DNA of 64,000 nt, from assembly GCA_934168205.1 (NCBI GenBank), contig CAKPMX010000004.1:59971-123970 (forward strand), written 5' to 3'. The DNA comes from an uncultured Bacilli bacterium. GTDB taxonomy: Bacteria > Bacillota_I > Bacilli_A > RF39 > UBA660. The translations under genes and the position numbers were made by a program. Below the pieces are notes generated by a model. It made no database searches and was not told the origin of the DNA. It saw only the letters and a program-made list of their open reading frames with translations. Within the stretch, counting starts at the first letter, position 1; each line of letters begins with the position of its first letter. Below, one piece after another: positions 44,998 to 54,294 of the stretch.

Positions 44998-45290
44998 ATG
45001 AAAAATATGAAAGAATTAGATTTAGGAACAGAAAAAATTCCCAAACTCATTAAAAAGTTTGCAATACCTTGTGTTATAAGCATGATAGTAGCAGCTCTTT
45101 ACAACATAGTAGATCAAATTTACATAGGCTGGAGTGATGCCGGAGCCTTTGATAATGCCGCTACTAATATAGTATATCCATTTACAGTAATAGCCCTTGC
45201 TTTTACGCTATTATTAGGAGATGGTGGAGCAGCACTATTTAGCTTATCATTAGGAGCAAAAGACAAAGAAAATTCTATTAAAAACAAAAA
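44998..45290 (+). pseudogene. MATE efflux transporter, truncated after about 90 residues
   Basis: The frame MKELDLGTEKIPKLIKKFAIPCVISMIVAALYNIVDQIYIGW continues to LLGDGGAALFSLSLGAKDKEN, the first three helices of a MATE (NorM/DinF-like) drug or metabolite antiporter of about 450 aa. Then it stops. The remaining nine or so helices are absent. Downstream sequence is a piece of another gene on the opposite strand, so a rearrangement removed both 3' parts. Confidence 0.8.
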
Positions 45291-45450
45291 GAATTAATCC
45301 AATTGGTATTAAAGCCAAAGTAGAAAACAAATTAAAAATAAAAGAAGTTGTAATATATTTATAATTATCTTTTATTTCAAAATGTAATGGTTCCCATAAA
45401 TGATAAATGTGCTCATCACTAGTTAAGATTTCATAGTTATACTTCTTCAT
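45270..45450 (-). pseudogene. N-terminal fragment of a membrane protein, PlsC-like
   Basis: A minus-strand frame with AGGTGG ribosome site and ATG at 45450 encodes MKKYNYEILTSDEHIYHLWEP, then EIKDNYKYITTSFIFNLFSTLALIPIGLI ... FNRIFF. This resembles the start of lysophospholipid acyltransferase (PlsC) proteins, which open with DENYKYI and a membrane helix. It is cut at the MATE junction before any catalytic motif (NHxxxxD). Family assignment tentative. Confidence 0.4.
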
Positions 45451-45528
45451 GCTTCCACCTAGCACAAAATTATACCATAAAGGAAAGTAAATTCAAAATA
45501 ATATAACAAACATAAAAAACAAAATGTA

Positions 45529-45557
45529 TTTACAAATAATGTATCGCATGATACAAT
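45529..45557 (+). promoter_or_regulatory. promoter with palindromic operator for the TetR-ABC operon
   Basis: TTTACA (45529-45534), 17-nt spacer, TACAAT (45552-45557). The spacer contains TGTATC-GCAT-GATACA (45540-45555), an inverted repeat that a TetR-family dimer could bind, blocking RNA polymerase. The TetR gene starts 32 nt downstream, so autoregulation is expected. Confidence 0.7.
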
Positions 45558-45588
45558 GAGCCTAAATAACATAAAAAAAGAAGGTGAT

Positions 45589-46200
45589 ATGTTGCCAACA
45601 ACAACTAAAATAACAAAAGAAATGATCCTAAATACAGCATTTGAAATTGCTAGAGAAAAAGGATTTGAAAAAATAAGCAATAGAGAACTGGCTAAAAAAA
45701 TGAACTGTTCAATTAGACCAATTTATTATCAATTTAAAAATGTTGAAGAACTAAACAAAGAATTATATAAGAAAATAGAAAGATATTTTTATGAATTTCT
45801 AATTGATAATATGATTAAAGATGTACCTTTGTATAAACAAATTGGTATTAACTACATAAAGTTTGCCATAGCTGAAAATAATCTTTTTAAATTTCTATTT
45901 ATGACAGAAACAAAAGATGAGCCATCAGCATTTATAACAACAGATGAAAAAGGTTTTGAAGAAGTTGTAAAAGCAATAAAAATAAGTACAAAATTATCTG
46001 ATAAAGATATCAAAAGTTTCCATATAAAGATGTGGATATTTGCTCATGGTATTGCTACTCTTTCTGCAACTAAAAGTGTAAAGTTTACAGATGAACAAAT
46101 TCAAGATTTATTATCACAAGAATTCCAAGCACTAATGCTTCTAGAAGAAAATCCAAACAATAAATGGATCTTAAAAAATAGTGATGAATGGAAAAGATAA
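45589..46200 (+). CDS. TetR-family transcriptional regulator
   Basis: A 203-aa repressor. The N-terminal helix-turn-helix is TKEMILNTAFEIAREKGFEKISNRELAKKMNCSIRPIYYQFKNVEEL (residues about 7-53). The ligand-binding domain resembles the TetR_C_33 type that controls efflux pumps. Start 45589 is used because the in-frame ATG at 45556 would fall in the promoter -10 element. It heads a five-gene set ending in two ABC permeases, which it probably represses. Confidence 0.82.
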   Translation: MLPTTTKITKEMILNTAFEIAREKGFEKISNRELAKKMNCSIRPIYYQFKNVEELNKELYKKIERYFYEFLIDNMIKDVPLYKQIGINYIKFAIAENNLFKFLFMTETKDEPSAFITTDEKGFEEVVKAIKISTKLSDKDIKSFHIKMWIFAHGIATLSATKSVKFTDEQIQDLLSQEFQALMLLEENPNNKWILKNSDEWKR

Positions 46201-46224
46201 AAAATGTAAATAAAAGGAGACTAA

Positions 46225-46425
46225 ATGAGTAAATATAATAAACTATGGGAATACATAAAAGAAAATGATATCCAAGAACTATCATTTGAGGAAATAGAAA
46301 AAGTACTAGGATTCCCAATAGATCATTCATTTCTAAATGCTAAAAAAGAACTAGAACAATTTGACAAAAGAATTGAAAAAATCAGTTTAAAGAACAAAAC
46401 AATAAAAATAAAAAAATGTAATTGA
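46225..46425 (+). CDS. small DUF7662-like protein
   Basis: A 66-aa soluble protein: KYNKLWEYIKENDIQELSFEEIEKVLGFPIDHSFLNAKKEL ... KISLKNKTIKI. The pattern LW-x-Y-I ... L-x-F-x-EIE-x-x-x-G-x-PIDHSFL is found in a widespread group of small bacterial proteins of unknown function. AAGGAG site. It sits inside the TetR-ABC operon. Confidence 0.6.
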   Translation: MSKYNKLWEYIKENDIQELSFEEIEKVLGFPIDHSFLNAKKELEQFDKRIEKISLKNKTIKIKKCN

Positions 46426-46439
46426 AAAGGAAAATTAAT

Positions 46440-47378
46440 ATGAAAAGTATAATATCAGTATCTGGACTAACTAAAAAATATAAAGAACTAACTGCTATTG
46501 ATGATTTATCATTTGATGTTTATGAAGGAGAAATATTAGGTTTACTTGGACCAAATGGTTCAGGTAAATCAACAACTATAAACTGTTTATTATCTCTTTT
46601 AAATTTCCAAAAAGGAAACATCAAAATACTAGGAGAAGAAATGACTCCAGAGTCTTACGACATAAAATCTAAAATAGGAGTAGTTTTTCAAGAAATAGCT
46701 GTTTTTGAAGAATTAACAGTCTATGAAAACATTGATTATTTCTGTGGACTATATATTAAGGATAAAGAAACAAGAAAAAAATATGTAGAAGATGCCATCA
46801 AATTAGTAGGACTTGAATCATATAAAAAGTTCTATCCAAAACAACTATCAGGTGGCCTTTTAAGACGTCTTAATATTGCTTGCGGTGTAGCCCATAAACC
46901 AAAAATAATATTTTTAGATGAACCAACAGTAGCCGTAGATCCACAAAGTAGAAATAATATTTTAGATGGCATAAAAAAACTAAGAGACGCCGGAGCAACA
47001 ATTCTATACACCAGTCATTACATGGAAGAAGTAGAAATATTATGTGATAGAATAATTATTCTAGATAAAGGTAAAATTATAGCTCAAGGTACAAATGAAG
47101 AATTAAAAGACTTAGCTAAAATAGAAGAAAAAATAACTGTAGAAGTAGATAGTATAAGTGATGAAGTATTAGAAAAGATAAAAGAGTTCAAAACAGTAGA
47201 AGAAGTAAGTTTAAATAAAAATACTCTTTTAGTAACCTATAAAAAAGGCAACAATAATCTAAAAAAATTAATTGACTTTTTAGAGGAAAATAAAATAACT
47301 TACAATAAAATATTTTCTGAAAGACCAACTTTAAATGATGTCTTCCTAGAATTAACCGGAAAGGAACTAAGAGACTAA
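46440..47378 (+). CDS. ABC-2 type exporter ATPase
   Basis: A 312-aa ATP-binding subunit. Walker A GPNGSGKST (about residues 37-45), Q-loop VVFQEIAVF, signature LSGGLLRR, Walker B IIFLDEPTVAVD and switch His in YTSHYMEE. The C-terminal 80 residues form the usual DrrA/NatA-type extension. Start 46440 is preceded by AAAAGGAAAA; the TTG upstream overlaps the preceding gene. The stop overlaps the first permease start by one base. Likely exports a drug, lipid or peptide. Confidence 0.85.
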   Translation: MKSIISVSGLTKKYKELTAIDDLSFDVYEGEILGLLGPNGSGKSTTINCLLSLLNFQKGNIKILGEEMTPESYDIKSKIGVVFQEIAVFEELTVYENIDYFCGLYIKDKETRKKYVEDAIKLVGLESYKKFYPKQLSGGLLRRLNIACGVAHKPKIIFLDEPTVAVDPQSRNNILDGIKKLRDAGATILYTSHYMEEVEILCDRIIILDKGKIIAQGTNEELKDLAKIEEKITVEVDSISDEVLEKIKEFKTVEEVSLNKNTLLVTYKKGNNNLKKLIDFLEENKITYNKIFSERPTLNDVFLELTGKELRD

Positions 47379-48559
47379 TGTTTTTACATAATTTCAAATA
47401 TTCTCTAAAAACACTTTTTAGAAACAAAACACTTATATTTTGGACTTTTGCTTTTCCCATTATTTTAGGAACACTATTTAATTTGACTTTTAAAGATATT
47501 GAAAAAAATGAAATGTTAGAAATTATTGATATAACAGTAGTTGATAATTCTGAATTTGAAAATAATACCTACTTCAAAGAAAGTATAAAAACTCTTTCTG
47601 ATAAGTCTAATGAAAATCAATTATTTAACATAGAATATACGAGTCTAGAAAAATCAAAAGAATTACTAGATAAAAAGAAAATAACTGCTTACTTATTATT
47701 TCAAAATAATGATGTAAAAATAGTTGTAAATTCAAAAGGTATAAATGAAACAATTACTAGATTTGTAGTAGATGATATAACCAGTCAACAAGAAATGATT
47801 ACATCTCTTACTGCTGAACAAGCCTCATCTTATTACAAAACTGGCAAAACAGACTTTGATTATCAAAAAGTATATAAAGATATTATCAATTTAGTTAATC
47901 AAAATAATATAAAATTAAATAATATTTCTAATTCTAATTTAAGTTACACTATGATCGAATATTACACATTACTTGCTATGGCTTGTCTTTATGGTGCCAT
48001 GATATCAATATTCATCACTAATAAAAACTCAGCCAATATTACAAGTGCTGGTAAAAGAACAACCATTTCACCAGTACATAAAAAGACTATGTTACTAAGT
48101 AGTTTCTTAGCTAGTTATATTGTTCAAATGATAGGTATATTAATTATCTTTTTATACACTATATTTGTTCTAAAAGTAGACTATGGTAATAACATACCTC
48201 TCGTAATATTACTCTTATCATTAGGTTCTCTTGCAGGACTAACTCTAGGTATTGCCATTGGTACACTTTTAAAAGCTAATGAAACAACTAAAACAGGTAT
48301 CTTAATTTCTATAACTATGTTTTTCTCATTTCTATCTGGTATGATGGGTATCACTATGAAATATGTTATAGATACTAATGTCCCAATATTAAATTTAATA
48401 AATCCAGCAGCTATGATTACAGATGGATTCTATTCACTATACTATTACAATACTTTAAATAGATTTTATTTTAACATAATAAGTCTTATTGTATTTTCTA
48501 TCATTATGTTAGCAATTTCTTATCAAGGATTAAGGAGAGAAAAATATGACAGTATTTAA
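47378..48559 (+). CDS. ABC-2 type permease (first)
   Basis: A 393-aa protein with an N-terminal membrane helix (about 20-38), a large extracytoplasmic loop of about 150 residues, and five to six further helices (from about 195). This is the layout of ABC-2 permeases such as YhaP/NatB. It overlaps the ATPase gene by 1 nt and the second permease by 14 nt, so the three are translated together and probably form a heterodimeric channel. Confidence 0.8.
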   Translation: MFLHNFKYSLKTLFRNKTLIFWTFAFPIILGTLFNLTFKDIEKNEMLEIIDITVVDNSEFENNTYFKESIKTLSDKSNENQLFNIEYTSLEKSKELLDKKKITAYLLFQNNDVKIVVNSKGINETITRFVVDDITSQQEMITSLTAEQASSYYKTGKTDFDYQKVYKDIINLVNQNNIKLNNISNSNLSYTMIEYYTLLAMACLYGAMISIFITNKNSANITSAGKRTTISPVHKKTMLLSSFLASYIVQMIGILIIFLYTIFVLKVDYGNNIPLVILLLSLGSLAGLTLGIAIGTLLKANETTKTGILISITMFFSFLSGMMGITMKYVIDTNVPILNLINPAAMITDGFYSLYYYNTLNRFYFNIISLIVFSIIMLAISYQGLRREKYDSI

Positions 48560-49688
48560 TACATTTTGGAAAGTTATAAATAAATACAAAGGTACCATAA
48601 TTTTATTTACTGTTATGTTAATCCTTTTTGGTGGAATAAATACAACAACAAGTAACAATAGCCTTGATTTTACTAATGATAAACCAGATATCATAATTAT
48701 AAATAATGATCAAAATAAAGGACTAACTAAAAACTTAATTTCCTATTTAAAAGAAAATACTAATGTAAAAAATATAAAAGAAGAAGAAATTGATGATGCT
48801 TTATTTTATCGTCAAGTAAATTATATTATATATATACCTAAAAATTACAGAGATGATATCTTATCCGGAATAAATCCTAAAATAGATATAAAAACAACTG
48901 GCGACTATGATTCATCTTTAGCTGAAATGATTCTAACAAGATATTTAAAAACACAAGAAGTATATTCTAAAACTACATCTAATGAACAAGAACTAATAGA
49001 AAAAATAAATACTAATTTAAAAACTAAATCAGAAGTTTCAATAACATCAACTGTAAATACTGATAAAACATCTAAAGCATCAAGATATTATAACTTTGCT
49101 AGTTACAGTATTATGTATACTATAATATTTATCATCTGCATGGTTTTATCAAGTTTCAATGAAAAAGTAATTAAGAAAAGAACTATTATAAGTAGTATGA
49201 ATTATAAGAATCATAATAAATTAATTTTAAAAGCTAGTTTTCTATATTCTGTTATTGTCTGGCTACTATTTATGATTTTAGGAATAATTCTTTTTCCAGA
49301 CACTGTTATTTCATTAAGAGGATTAATATATACCATAAACGCTTTTATATTTACATTTGCCTCTCTAACTCTAGCACTTTTAATTTCAAGTATTTCTGGT
49401 AATAAAAACGCTATTACTGGAATAGTAAATGTTGTATCTTTAGGTTCTGCCTTTTTATGTGGAGCTTTCATACCAACTTACTGGTTGCCAGAAACAGTTA
49501 TTAAGATATCTAAAATTTTTCCAACATACTGGTACGTAGATTCTAATGATTTATTGGCTAATTTACAAACAATAAATTTACATACTCTAGAACCAATAAT
49601 TATTAATATGTTAGTAGTACTACTATTCGCTATTTTATTTATAATTCTAACCAATATAGTTTCTAAAAAGAGACAAAAAGTAGGTTAA
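48546..49688 (+). CDS. ABC-2 type permease (second)
   Basis: A 380-aa protein with the same layout as the previous one: first helix about 16-32, exported loop with NNDQNKGLTKNLISYLKEN (ABC-2 fold), then helices from about 180 to 370. AAGGAG 8 nt before ATG. The GTPLTPL-type sequence of older paralogues is not seen. Partner half of the heterodimeric exporter. Confidence 0.8.
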   Translation: MTVFNTFWKVINKYKGTIILFTVMLILFGGINTTTSNNSLDFTNDKPDIIIINNDQNKGLTKNLISYLKENTNVKNIKEEEIDDALFYRQVNYIIYIPKNYRDDILSGINPKIDIKTTGDYDSSLAEMILTRYLKTQEVYSKTTSNEQELIEKINTNLKTKSEVSITSTVNTDKTSKASRYYNFASYSIMYTIIFIICMVLSSFNEKVIKKRTIISSMNYKNHNKLILKASFLYSVIVWLLFMILGIILFPDTVISLRGLIYTINAFIFTFASLTLALLISSISGNKNAITGIVNVVSLGSAFLCGAFIPTYWLPETVIKISKIFPTYWYVDSNDLLANLQTINLHTLEPIIINMLVVLLFAILFIILTNIVSKKRQKVG

Positions 49689-49731
49689 TATTTAATTCTA
49701 TATGTTATACTTATATTAAGGATGTGAACTT

Positions 49732-50678
49732 ATGAATATAGAAAAATATAATATTGCCAAAGAAAATTTAAAAAAAGAAGTAAGAAGATTAATGGTATTA
49801 CAAGCCTAATTATTTTAGCAATATATCTAATAACAATTATTTTTTTAATAATAAAAAAAGTACCATTTGAAGTAATATTAATTATATCAACAATTGAGTT
49901 AATTTTTTGTATAGCAATAACTTTGGTCATTACATCGGTACTATCATCGGTACTATTAAGTGACGAAAAAGATGATCTTAATAAATTATATATTAAGGTA
50001 AAAGGAGAATTAGTACAAAAAGTGCTAAAAAAGTATTTTACTAATATAACATACAATTCAACGCAAGGACTAACAGAGAATTTTATTCAAAAAGAAGGTT
50101 TGCTTTCAACAGGAGACATGTTTTTCTCAAATGATCGTATTACTGGAACTTACAAAGACATTAATTTTTGTCAATCAGATATTAGAATAAAGGAAGCACA
50201 TCAGGAAGTTGATAATGATGGAAACACTAGAACTTATTATGAAACTGTCTTTGAAGGCAGATGGTTAGTATTTGACTTTAATAAAGAATTTAAGTCTAAT
50301 TTAATTGTTGAATCAGGCTACTTCAGTAATATTATATCTGATGAAGATTATGAAGTTATTCAAACTGAAAGTAAAGATTTTAATAATAGCTATGAAGTAT
50401 ATGCCCAAGATGAACATGAAGCATTTTATATTTTAACTCCAAGTTTTATGGAAAAAATCACTAATATCGAAAGCAAATTAAAATGTGCTGGGATAAGATT
50501 TTTATTCCATAACAATAAGTTACATATAGGAATTAATAACTCTGATGATGCCTTTGAGTTTGATGAATTAAAAGAAATAAATGAACAGGAAATAGAAGCT
50601 AATATGGAAAATGATATAAGATTAATAATGGATTTAATTGATGAATTAGACATAACCAATGATTTATTTAAAAAATAA
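49732..50678 (+). pseudogene. DUF3137 membrane protein with one frame break
   Basis: ATG 49732 (AAGGATGTGA upstream) starts MNIEKYNIAKENLKK; the frame ends early at 49809. A shift in the A7 run at 49770-49776 (one added A) joins it to a long frame that begins with two membrane helices (ITSLIILAIYLITIIFLII and VILIISTIELIFCIAIT). It then gives the DUF3137 domain: INFCQSDIRIKEAH, FEGRWLVFDFNKEFKSNLIV, ending DELDITNDLFKK. The whole would be about 315 aa. The domain is common in Firmicutes; function unknown. A C-terminal remnant of a second copy is at 54045. Confidence 0.75.
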
Positions 50679-50716
50679 CAATATAATATGACTATAAACT
50701 AATCAAGGAGACACAA

Positions 50717-51436
50717 ATGGAAAATAAAAATACAATCATGAAAATACTATTTGTCATAATAAACATCTTAATATATTTTTATTTAGTATTTTATGAAAGA
50801 AATCAATATATATATGGCATGTCCTATTTAAAATGTGTTCTATTTATGTTGTTAACAGCACTTTGTATTTATGTATTTGGACTAATTGAAAATAAAGAAA
50901 AGTCGTACAAAGAAAATATTATAATCTACATCATTCTATTTATGATACTTCTAACAAGTTTTACTTTTGTCATTGCCAGAGTTGACTTACATTTTTATAC
51001 CTGGTTCTTTCCAGGACAATATCATCCATTTCATACTATAATGCATCAATTTCAAATTGCTAGTCTAAAAACATTTCTAAAAAATATCATTGGTAACATG
51101 TTTATGCTTATGCCTTTATCATTTCTTCTAATGTTAAAAGATAATAAATATAAAGGTATTTTAAAACAAACACAAATTGTCTTGCCAATAATAATCTTAA
51201 TAGAAGTACTTCAAGGATTTACCCATACTGGAGTATTTGATATTGATGATATCATCCTAAATTATTTAGGTGTAGTTATCTTTGTTATTATTTTAGGAAA
51301 AACAAAATTAATAGATAAAATTAAACCATTTTTTTATAAAGACTTTAAGTTAAAAAATAAAACAAAAAATATTATACTTTCTATATCATTAATACTACTA
51401 ATTATATTTGTAATATCTACATTATTAAAAATATAA
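50717..51436 (+). CDS. VanZ-like membrane protein
   Basis: A 239-aa protein with about six hydrophobic segments. The VanZ-like core reads FLKNIIGNMFMLMPLSFLL ... IEVLQGFTHTGVFDIDDIILNYLGVV, with the conserved N-x-x-x-F-x-P and E-x-x-Q ... D-x-DD-x-x-x-N positions. Ribosome site AAGGAG. The first 27 bases around its start (CAAGGAGACACAA, ATG, GAAAATAAAAA) are the same as those of mtnN at 54295. Confidence 0.75.
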   Translation: MENKNTIMKILFVIINILIYFYLVFYERNQYIYGMSYLKCVLFMLLTALCIYVFGLIENKEKSYKENIIIYIILFMILLTSFTFVIARVDLHFYTWFFPGQYHPFHTIMHQFQIASLKTFLKNIIGNMFMLMPLSFLLMLKDNKYKGILKQTQIVLPIIILIEVLQGFTHTGVFDIDDIILNYLGVVIFVIILGKTKLIDKIKPFFYKDFKLKNKTKNIILSISLILLIIFVISTLLKI

Positions 51437-51543
51437 AACTATTAAAAACAAAATGTTAAGAATAATTGCGGAAGTTCCAACGTTTATTGGTAGAGTTTGA
51501 CTTAAGTATTTGTTATGATTTTTCATGAAAAGGAGAAAAGAAT

Positions 51544-52134
51544 ATGAATTTAGGACAAAAAATTGCAAATCTGCGAAAGAAAAATAATCTTTCACAAGAA
51601 GAATTAGCTGAACGCATTGGTGTAACAAGACAAACTATATCAAAATGGGAACTTGAGGAAACAACGCCAGATATTAATCAAGCTAAAATACTTTCTAAAA
51701 CCTTTAATGTCAGTTTGGATGAATTAGTAAATAATGATGTTAGTAGTATTTTAGTAGAAAAAGTTAGTAACACTGAAAAATTAGCTGGAATAATAATAAA
51801 AATATTAAAAGTACTTGGAATAGGTCTATTAGTATTATTTATTATTAATATACTAGTCTTGATTCTCTTTAATGTTCACAATGTGAGTTTACAAGATAAT
51901 GATATAGTAGGAAAATATTCTATAACTTGTAAATTAGATGATGAAGAATATTTATATGAAGTAGAGTACAATAAAAACTATCAAGCAATTAACGCTGGTG
52001 GAGACGCTTGGATTTCAAATCATATAGATGTTACAAATTATGAAGATGCTAATCAAATAATAGCCCATATAGAAGACTACTTTAAAGATCATAATGGCAC
52101 TTGCATTAAAGAAGAAAACAATAGTAAAAAATAA
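51544..52134 (+). CDS. XRE-type HTH regulator with membrane anchor
   Basis: A 196-aa protein. Cro/C1 HTH at residues about 5-60 (LRKKNNLSQEELAERIGVTRQTISKWELEETTPD), a linker, one membrane helix (about 88-112), then an exported domain of 80 residues. Same architecture as the protein at 36765. Good AAAAGGAG site. The effector and targets are unknown; neighbours are VanZ-like and small membrane proteins. Confidence 0.8.
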   Translation: MNLGQKIANLRKKNNLSQEELAERIGVTRQTISKWELEETTPDINQAKILSKTFNVSLDELVNNDVSSILVEKVSNTEKLAGIIIKILKVLGIGLLVLFIINILVLILFNVHNVSLQDNDIVGKYSITCKLDDEEYLYEVEYNKNYQAINAGGDAWISNHIDVTNYEDANQIIAHIEDYFKDHNGTCIKEENNSKK

Positions 52135-52146
52135 ATATATAAAGAT

Positions 52147-52181
52147 AAAATGCAAAGCATCAAAAGATGTTTGCATTTTTT
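52147..52181 (+). terminator. rho-independent terminator
   Basis: AAATGCAAA-g-CATC / GATG-TTTGCATTT stem with AAAA loop and T run. Confidence 0.8.
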
Positions 52182-52242
52182 ATTTATTAAATTGCAAATA
52201 ATATTTATACCTGCTATAATTAGCTTAAAAGTAGGTGAGAAA

Positions 52243-52797
52243 ATGAAAGAAAAATTAAAATATTCCTTGGTAGCAATTTCAATATGTTATTCAGCGGTTA
52301 TATTATTACTAATGTTTATTAGTTTTAATAATTCTACTAATATCTTAAAATTAAGTGATAATAAAGAAAATTTAGCTAAACTCGAAGTATTAAAGAATGA
52401 TTTATCAATTGTAAAAAACAAAAGTTGTGTAAATTCAATCAACAGCTTAATTGAATATTATGAAAAAACTTCATATACTGGTGAAGTTAATTTAAAAGAA
52501 CGTTTTAATAGCTATGATTCATCCCTAAATTATATAGAACCAATAAAAAAGAATTGTAATATTAATAATGAACAAATTAAAAATAATAATCTAGATATAG
52601 AACTATTAACATCATCAACACAATTAGATGAAGAACTTATAAAATATTATTTTCAGTATGAAATGAAATTGCCAGATGAATTTAATAGAACAATTATTGA
52701 ACCTGAAATGACTAATGTGCATTATAGAATAAATAGAAAACTTTTATTAGAAGTAATTTCTAAATTTATAGATTTATCAAAAGAAGGTGAAGTATAG
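52243..52797 (+). CDS. single-TM protein, function unknown
   Basis: A 184-aa protein starting at ATG 52243 (AGTAGGTGAG upstream, TATAAT near 52215). One N-terminal membrane helix (about 8-28), then a helical, probably exported domain with two cysteines (KSCV, KNCN). Its stop overlaps the GTG start of the next gene by one base. Confidence 0.6.
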   Translation: MKEKLKYSLVAISICYSAVILLLMFISFNNSTNILKLSDNKENLAKLEVLKNDLSIVKNKSCVNSINSLIEYYEKTSYTGEVNLKERFNSYDSSLNYIEPIKKNCNINNEQIKNNNLDIELLTSSTQLDEELIKYYFQYEMKLPDEFNRTIIEPEMTNVHYRINRKLLLEVISKFIDLSKEGEV

Positions 52798-53195
52798 TGA
52801 AAAAAGAAAAAACATATATATATTTATATTATTTATGCTTTATATTATCAATAATTATTTATATGATACCTTATCAGTTTATAGTAATCTTCTCACCAGA
52901 TACATCTAATCTAACAATTAGAAGTCTATTCAACACTGTTGTACTTTTAATTAATTTAATTTTAGTAATTCTATTTTCAGTTTATCTAAAAAAGAAAAAG
53001 TTTACACCTGGAAATATCATTATGCCAATAACATACATAGTATTTTGGATAGTAATTATAACAGTATGCTTTTTATTTAATAGTCGCTTAGTTATTCCTA
53101 ATTTACAATTTAATTATTATACTAAATATATCTACATTGGCTATTTAATATTAAATGTTTATTCCATATTATGTTTCAAAAATAAAAAGAAATAA
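52797..53195 (+). CDS. small four-TM membrane protein
   Basis: A 132-aa protein with four hydrophobic segments (about residues 8-30, 43-62, 74-97 and 106-125) and a Lys-rich end. It begins with GTG inside the previous stop codon, so expression is coupled. No family recognised. Confidence 0.6.
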   Translation: MKKEKTYIYLYYLCFILSIIIYMIPYQFIVIFSPDTSNLTIRSLFNTVVLLINLILVILFSVYLKKKKFTPGNIIMPITYIVFWIVIITVCFLFNSRLVIPNLQFNYYTKYIYIGYLILNVYSILCFKNKKK

Positions 53196-53234
53196 TATAT
53201 TTGTACCAGAAGAAATTGGCTGAAACACAAAAAT

Positions 53235-53855
53235 TTACAGGTACTTATCGTCTTTATAAATAACCTTTGACTTAAGAATATTATCAATATATTCATTCAT
53301 ACTACAATAGTATTTAGGATGCTGAAACTCATATATAACTAAATGGCTAAGTACATCTTCATCTATTTTATTTCCATAACCCTCGTTAGATTTTATATGT
53401 TTTCCCCTTTGATATTCTACAGCTTCTTTATAAGTATTAAATTTATGAATTCCATAATTATTAGAGTCAGCATGTTCAAAGTAACAGTATTTATCATCTG
53501 TTTTATCTTTATAAATTAAATATGTATGTGTTGTATAATTATTATTCTCCTCAAATAAAAACCAAATAAATAGCGTTTTAAATTCATAACCAGCTTTGCT
53601 AAACCAATCTCTTTCTAACTCAACCTGATCCCAACAAGTACCATAGCCAGTTTTTAAATATCTTTCAATATCATTTAGTGCATACTTAGTTTGACAAGCA
53701 ACCTGAAATTCAGAATTAGTATCAGCTTCCCAATCATCATATATTTTATTATCTGTACCAAATATACCATATTTTATATATTCGTCCATAAAAACTAATA
53801 ATTCATTTGGTGTTTTAACTTTACTATAAGCAAGTTTTCTTTCTTCATATGTCAC
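53235..53855 (-). CDS. transglutaminase-like cysteine-fold protein
   Basis: A 206-aa protein. GTG 53855 is 9 nt after GGAGG, so the TTG further upstream is rejected. GTCWDQVELERDWF (Cys about residue 74), TTHTYLIY (His about 110) and YFEHAD (Asp about 130) give the Cys-His-Asp order of the transglutaminase-like superfamily. No signal peptide, so it acts in the cytoplasm, possibly as a peptidase or amide hydrolase. Family members of this length are common in Firmicutes and poorly studied. Confidence 0.7.
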   Translation of the reverse strand: MTYEERKLAYSKVKTPNELLVFMDEYIKYGIFGTDNKIYDDWEADTNSEFQVACQTKYALNDIERYLKTGYGTCWDQVELERDWFSKAGYEFKTLFIWFLFEENNNYTTHTYLIYKDKTDDKYCYFEHADSNNYGIHKFNTYKEAVEYQRGKHIKSNEGYGNKIDEDVLSHLVIYEFQHPKYYCSMNEYIDNILKSKVIYKDDKYL

Positions 53856-54044
53856 TAATATCAACCTCCAATTTTATTATAACATATTGCTATATATGTT
53901 TTTAATAAAGTATTAGCTTTTTCGTATATGAAAAATACACTTTAAAATTGCTTAAATAAATTAGAACCAGAATATAGAAAATAATAAAAAAAATAGTACT
54001 ATTAAAACAACATTATATTGAATTAATATCATCACTAGATTTAA

Positions 54045-54218
54045 AAAGGTAATAAATTACATATATGACTTAATGGCTCTGATGATACTTTTGAAATTTC
54101 AGAATTAGAAGAAATAAGCGAAGAAAAGTTAAAAACTACTATGGAAAGTGATACAAAATTAATTATAGATTTTATAGATGAATTAGACTTAACTAATGAC
54201 TTATTTAAAAGACGATGA
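54045..54218 (+). pseudogene. C-terminal remnant of a second DUF3137 gene
   Basis: A frame reading NGSDDTFEISELEEISEEKLKTTMESDTKLIIDFIDELDLTNDLFK aligns with the end of the 49732 gene (NNSDDAFEFDELKEI ... DELDITNDLFKK). An early TGA and loss of all upstream sequence show decay. The interval 53865-54040 shows nothing recognisable beyond promoter-like AT-rich sequence; TGATATAATA at 54253 is the likely mtnN -10. Confidence 0.7.
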
Positions 54219-54294
54219 TTTCAAACAGGTACTATTTATTATTTTAAAAATAATGATATAATAAATTTAGAAATTAATATTCAAGGAGACACAA

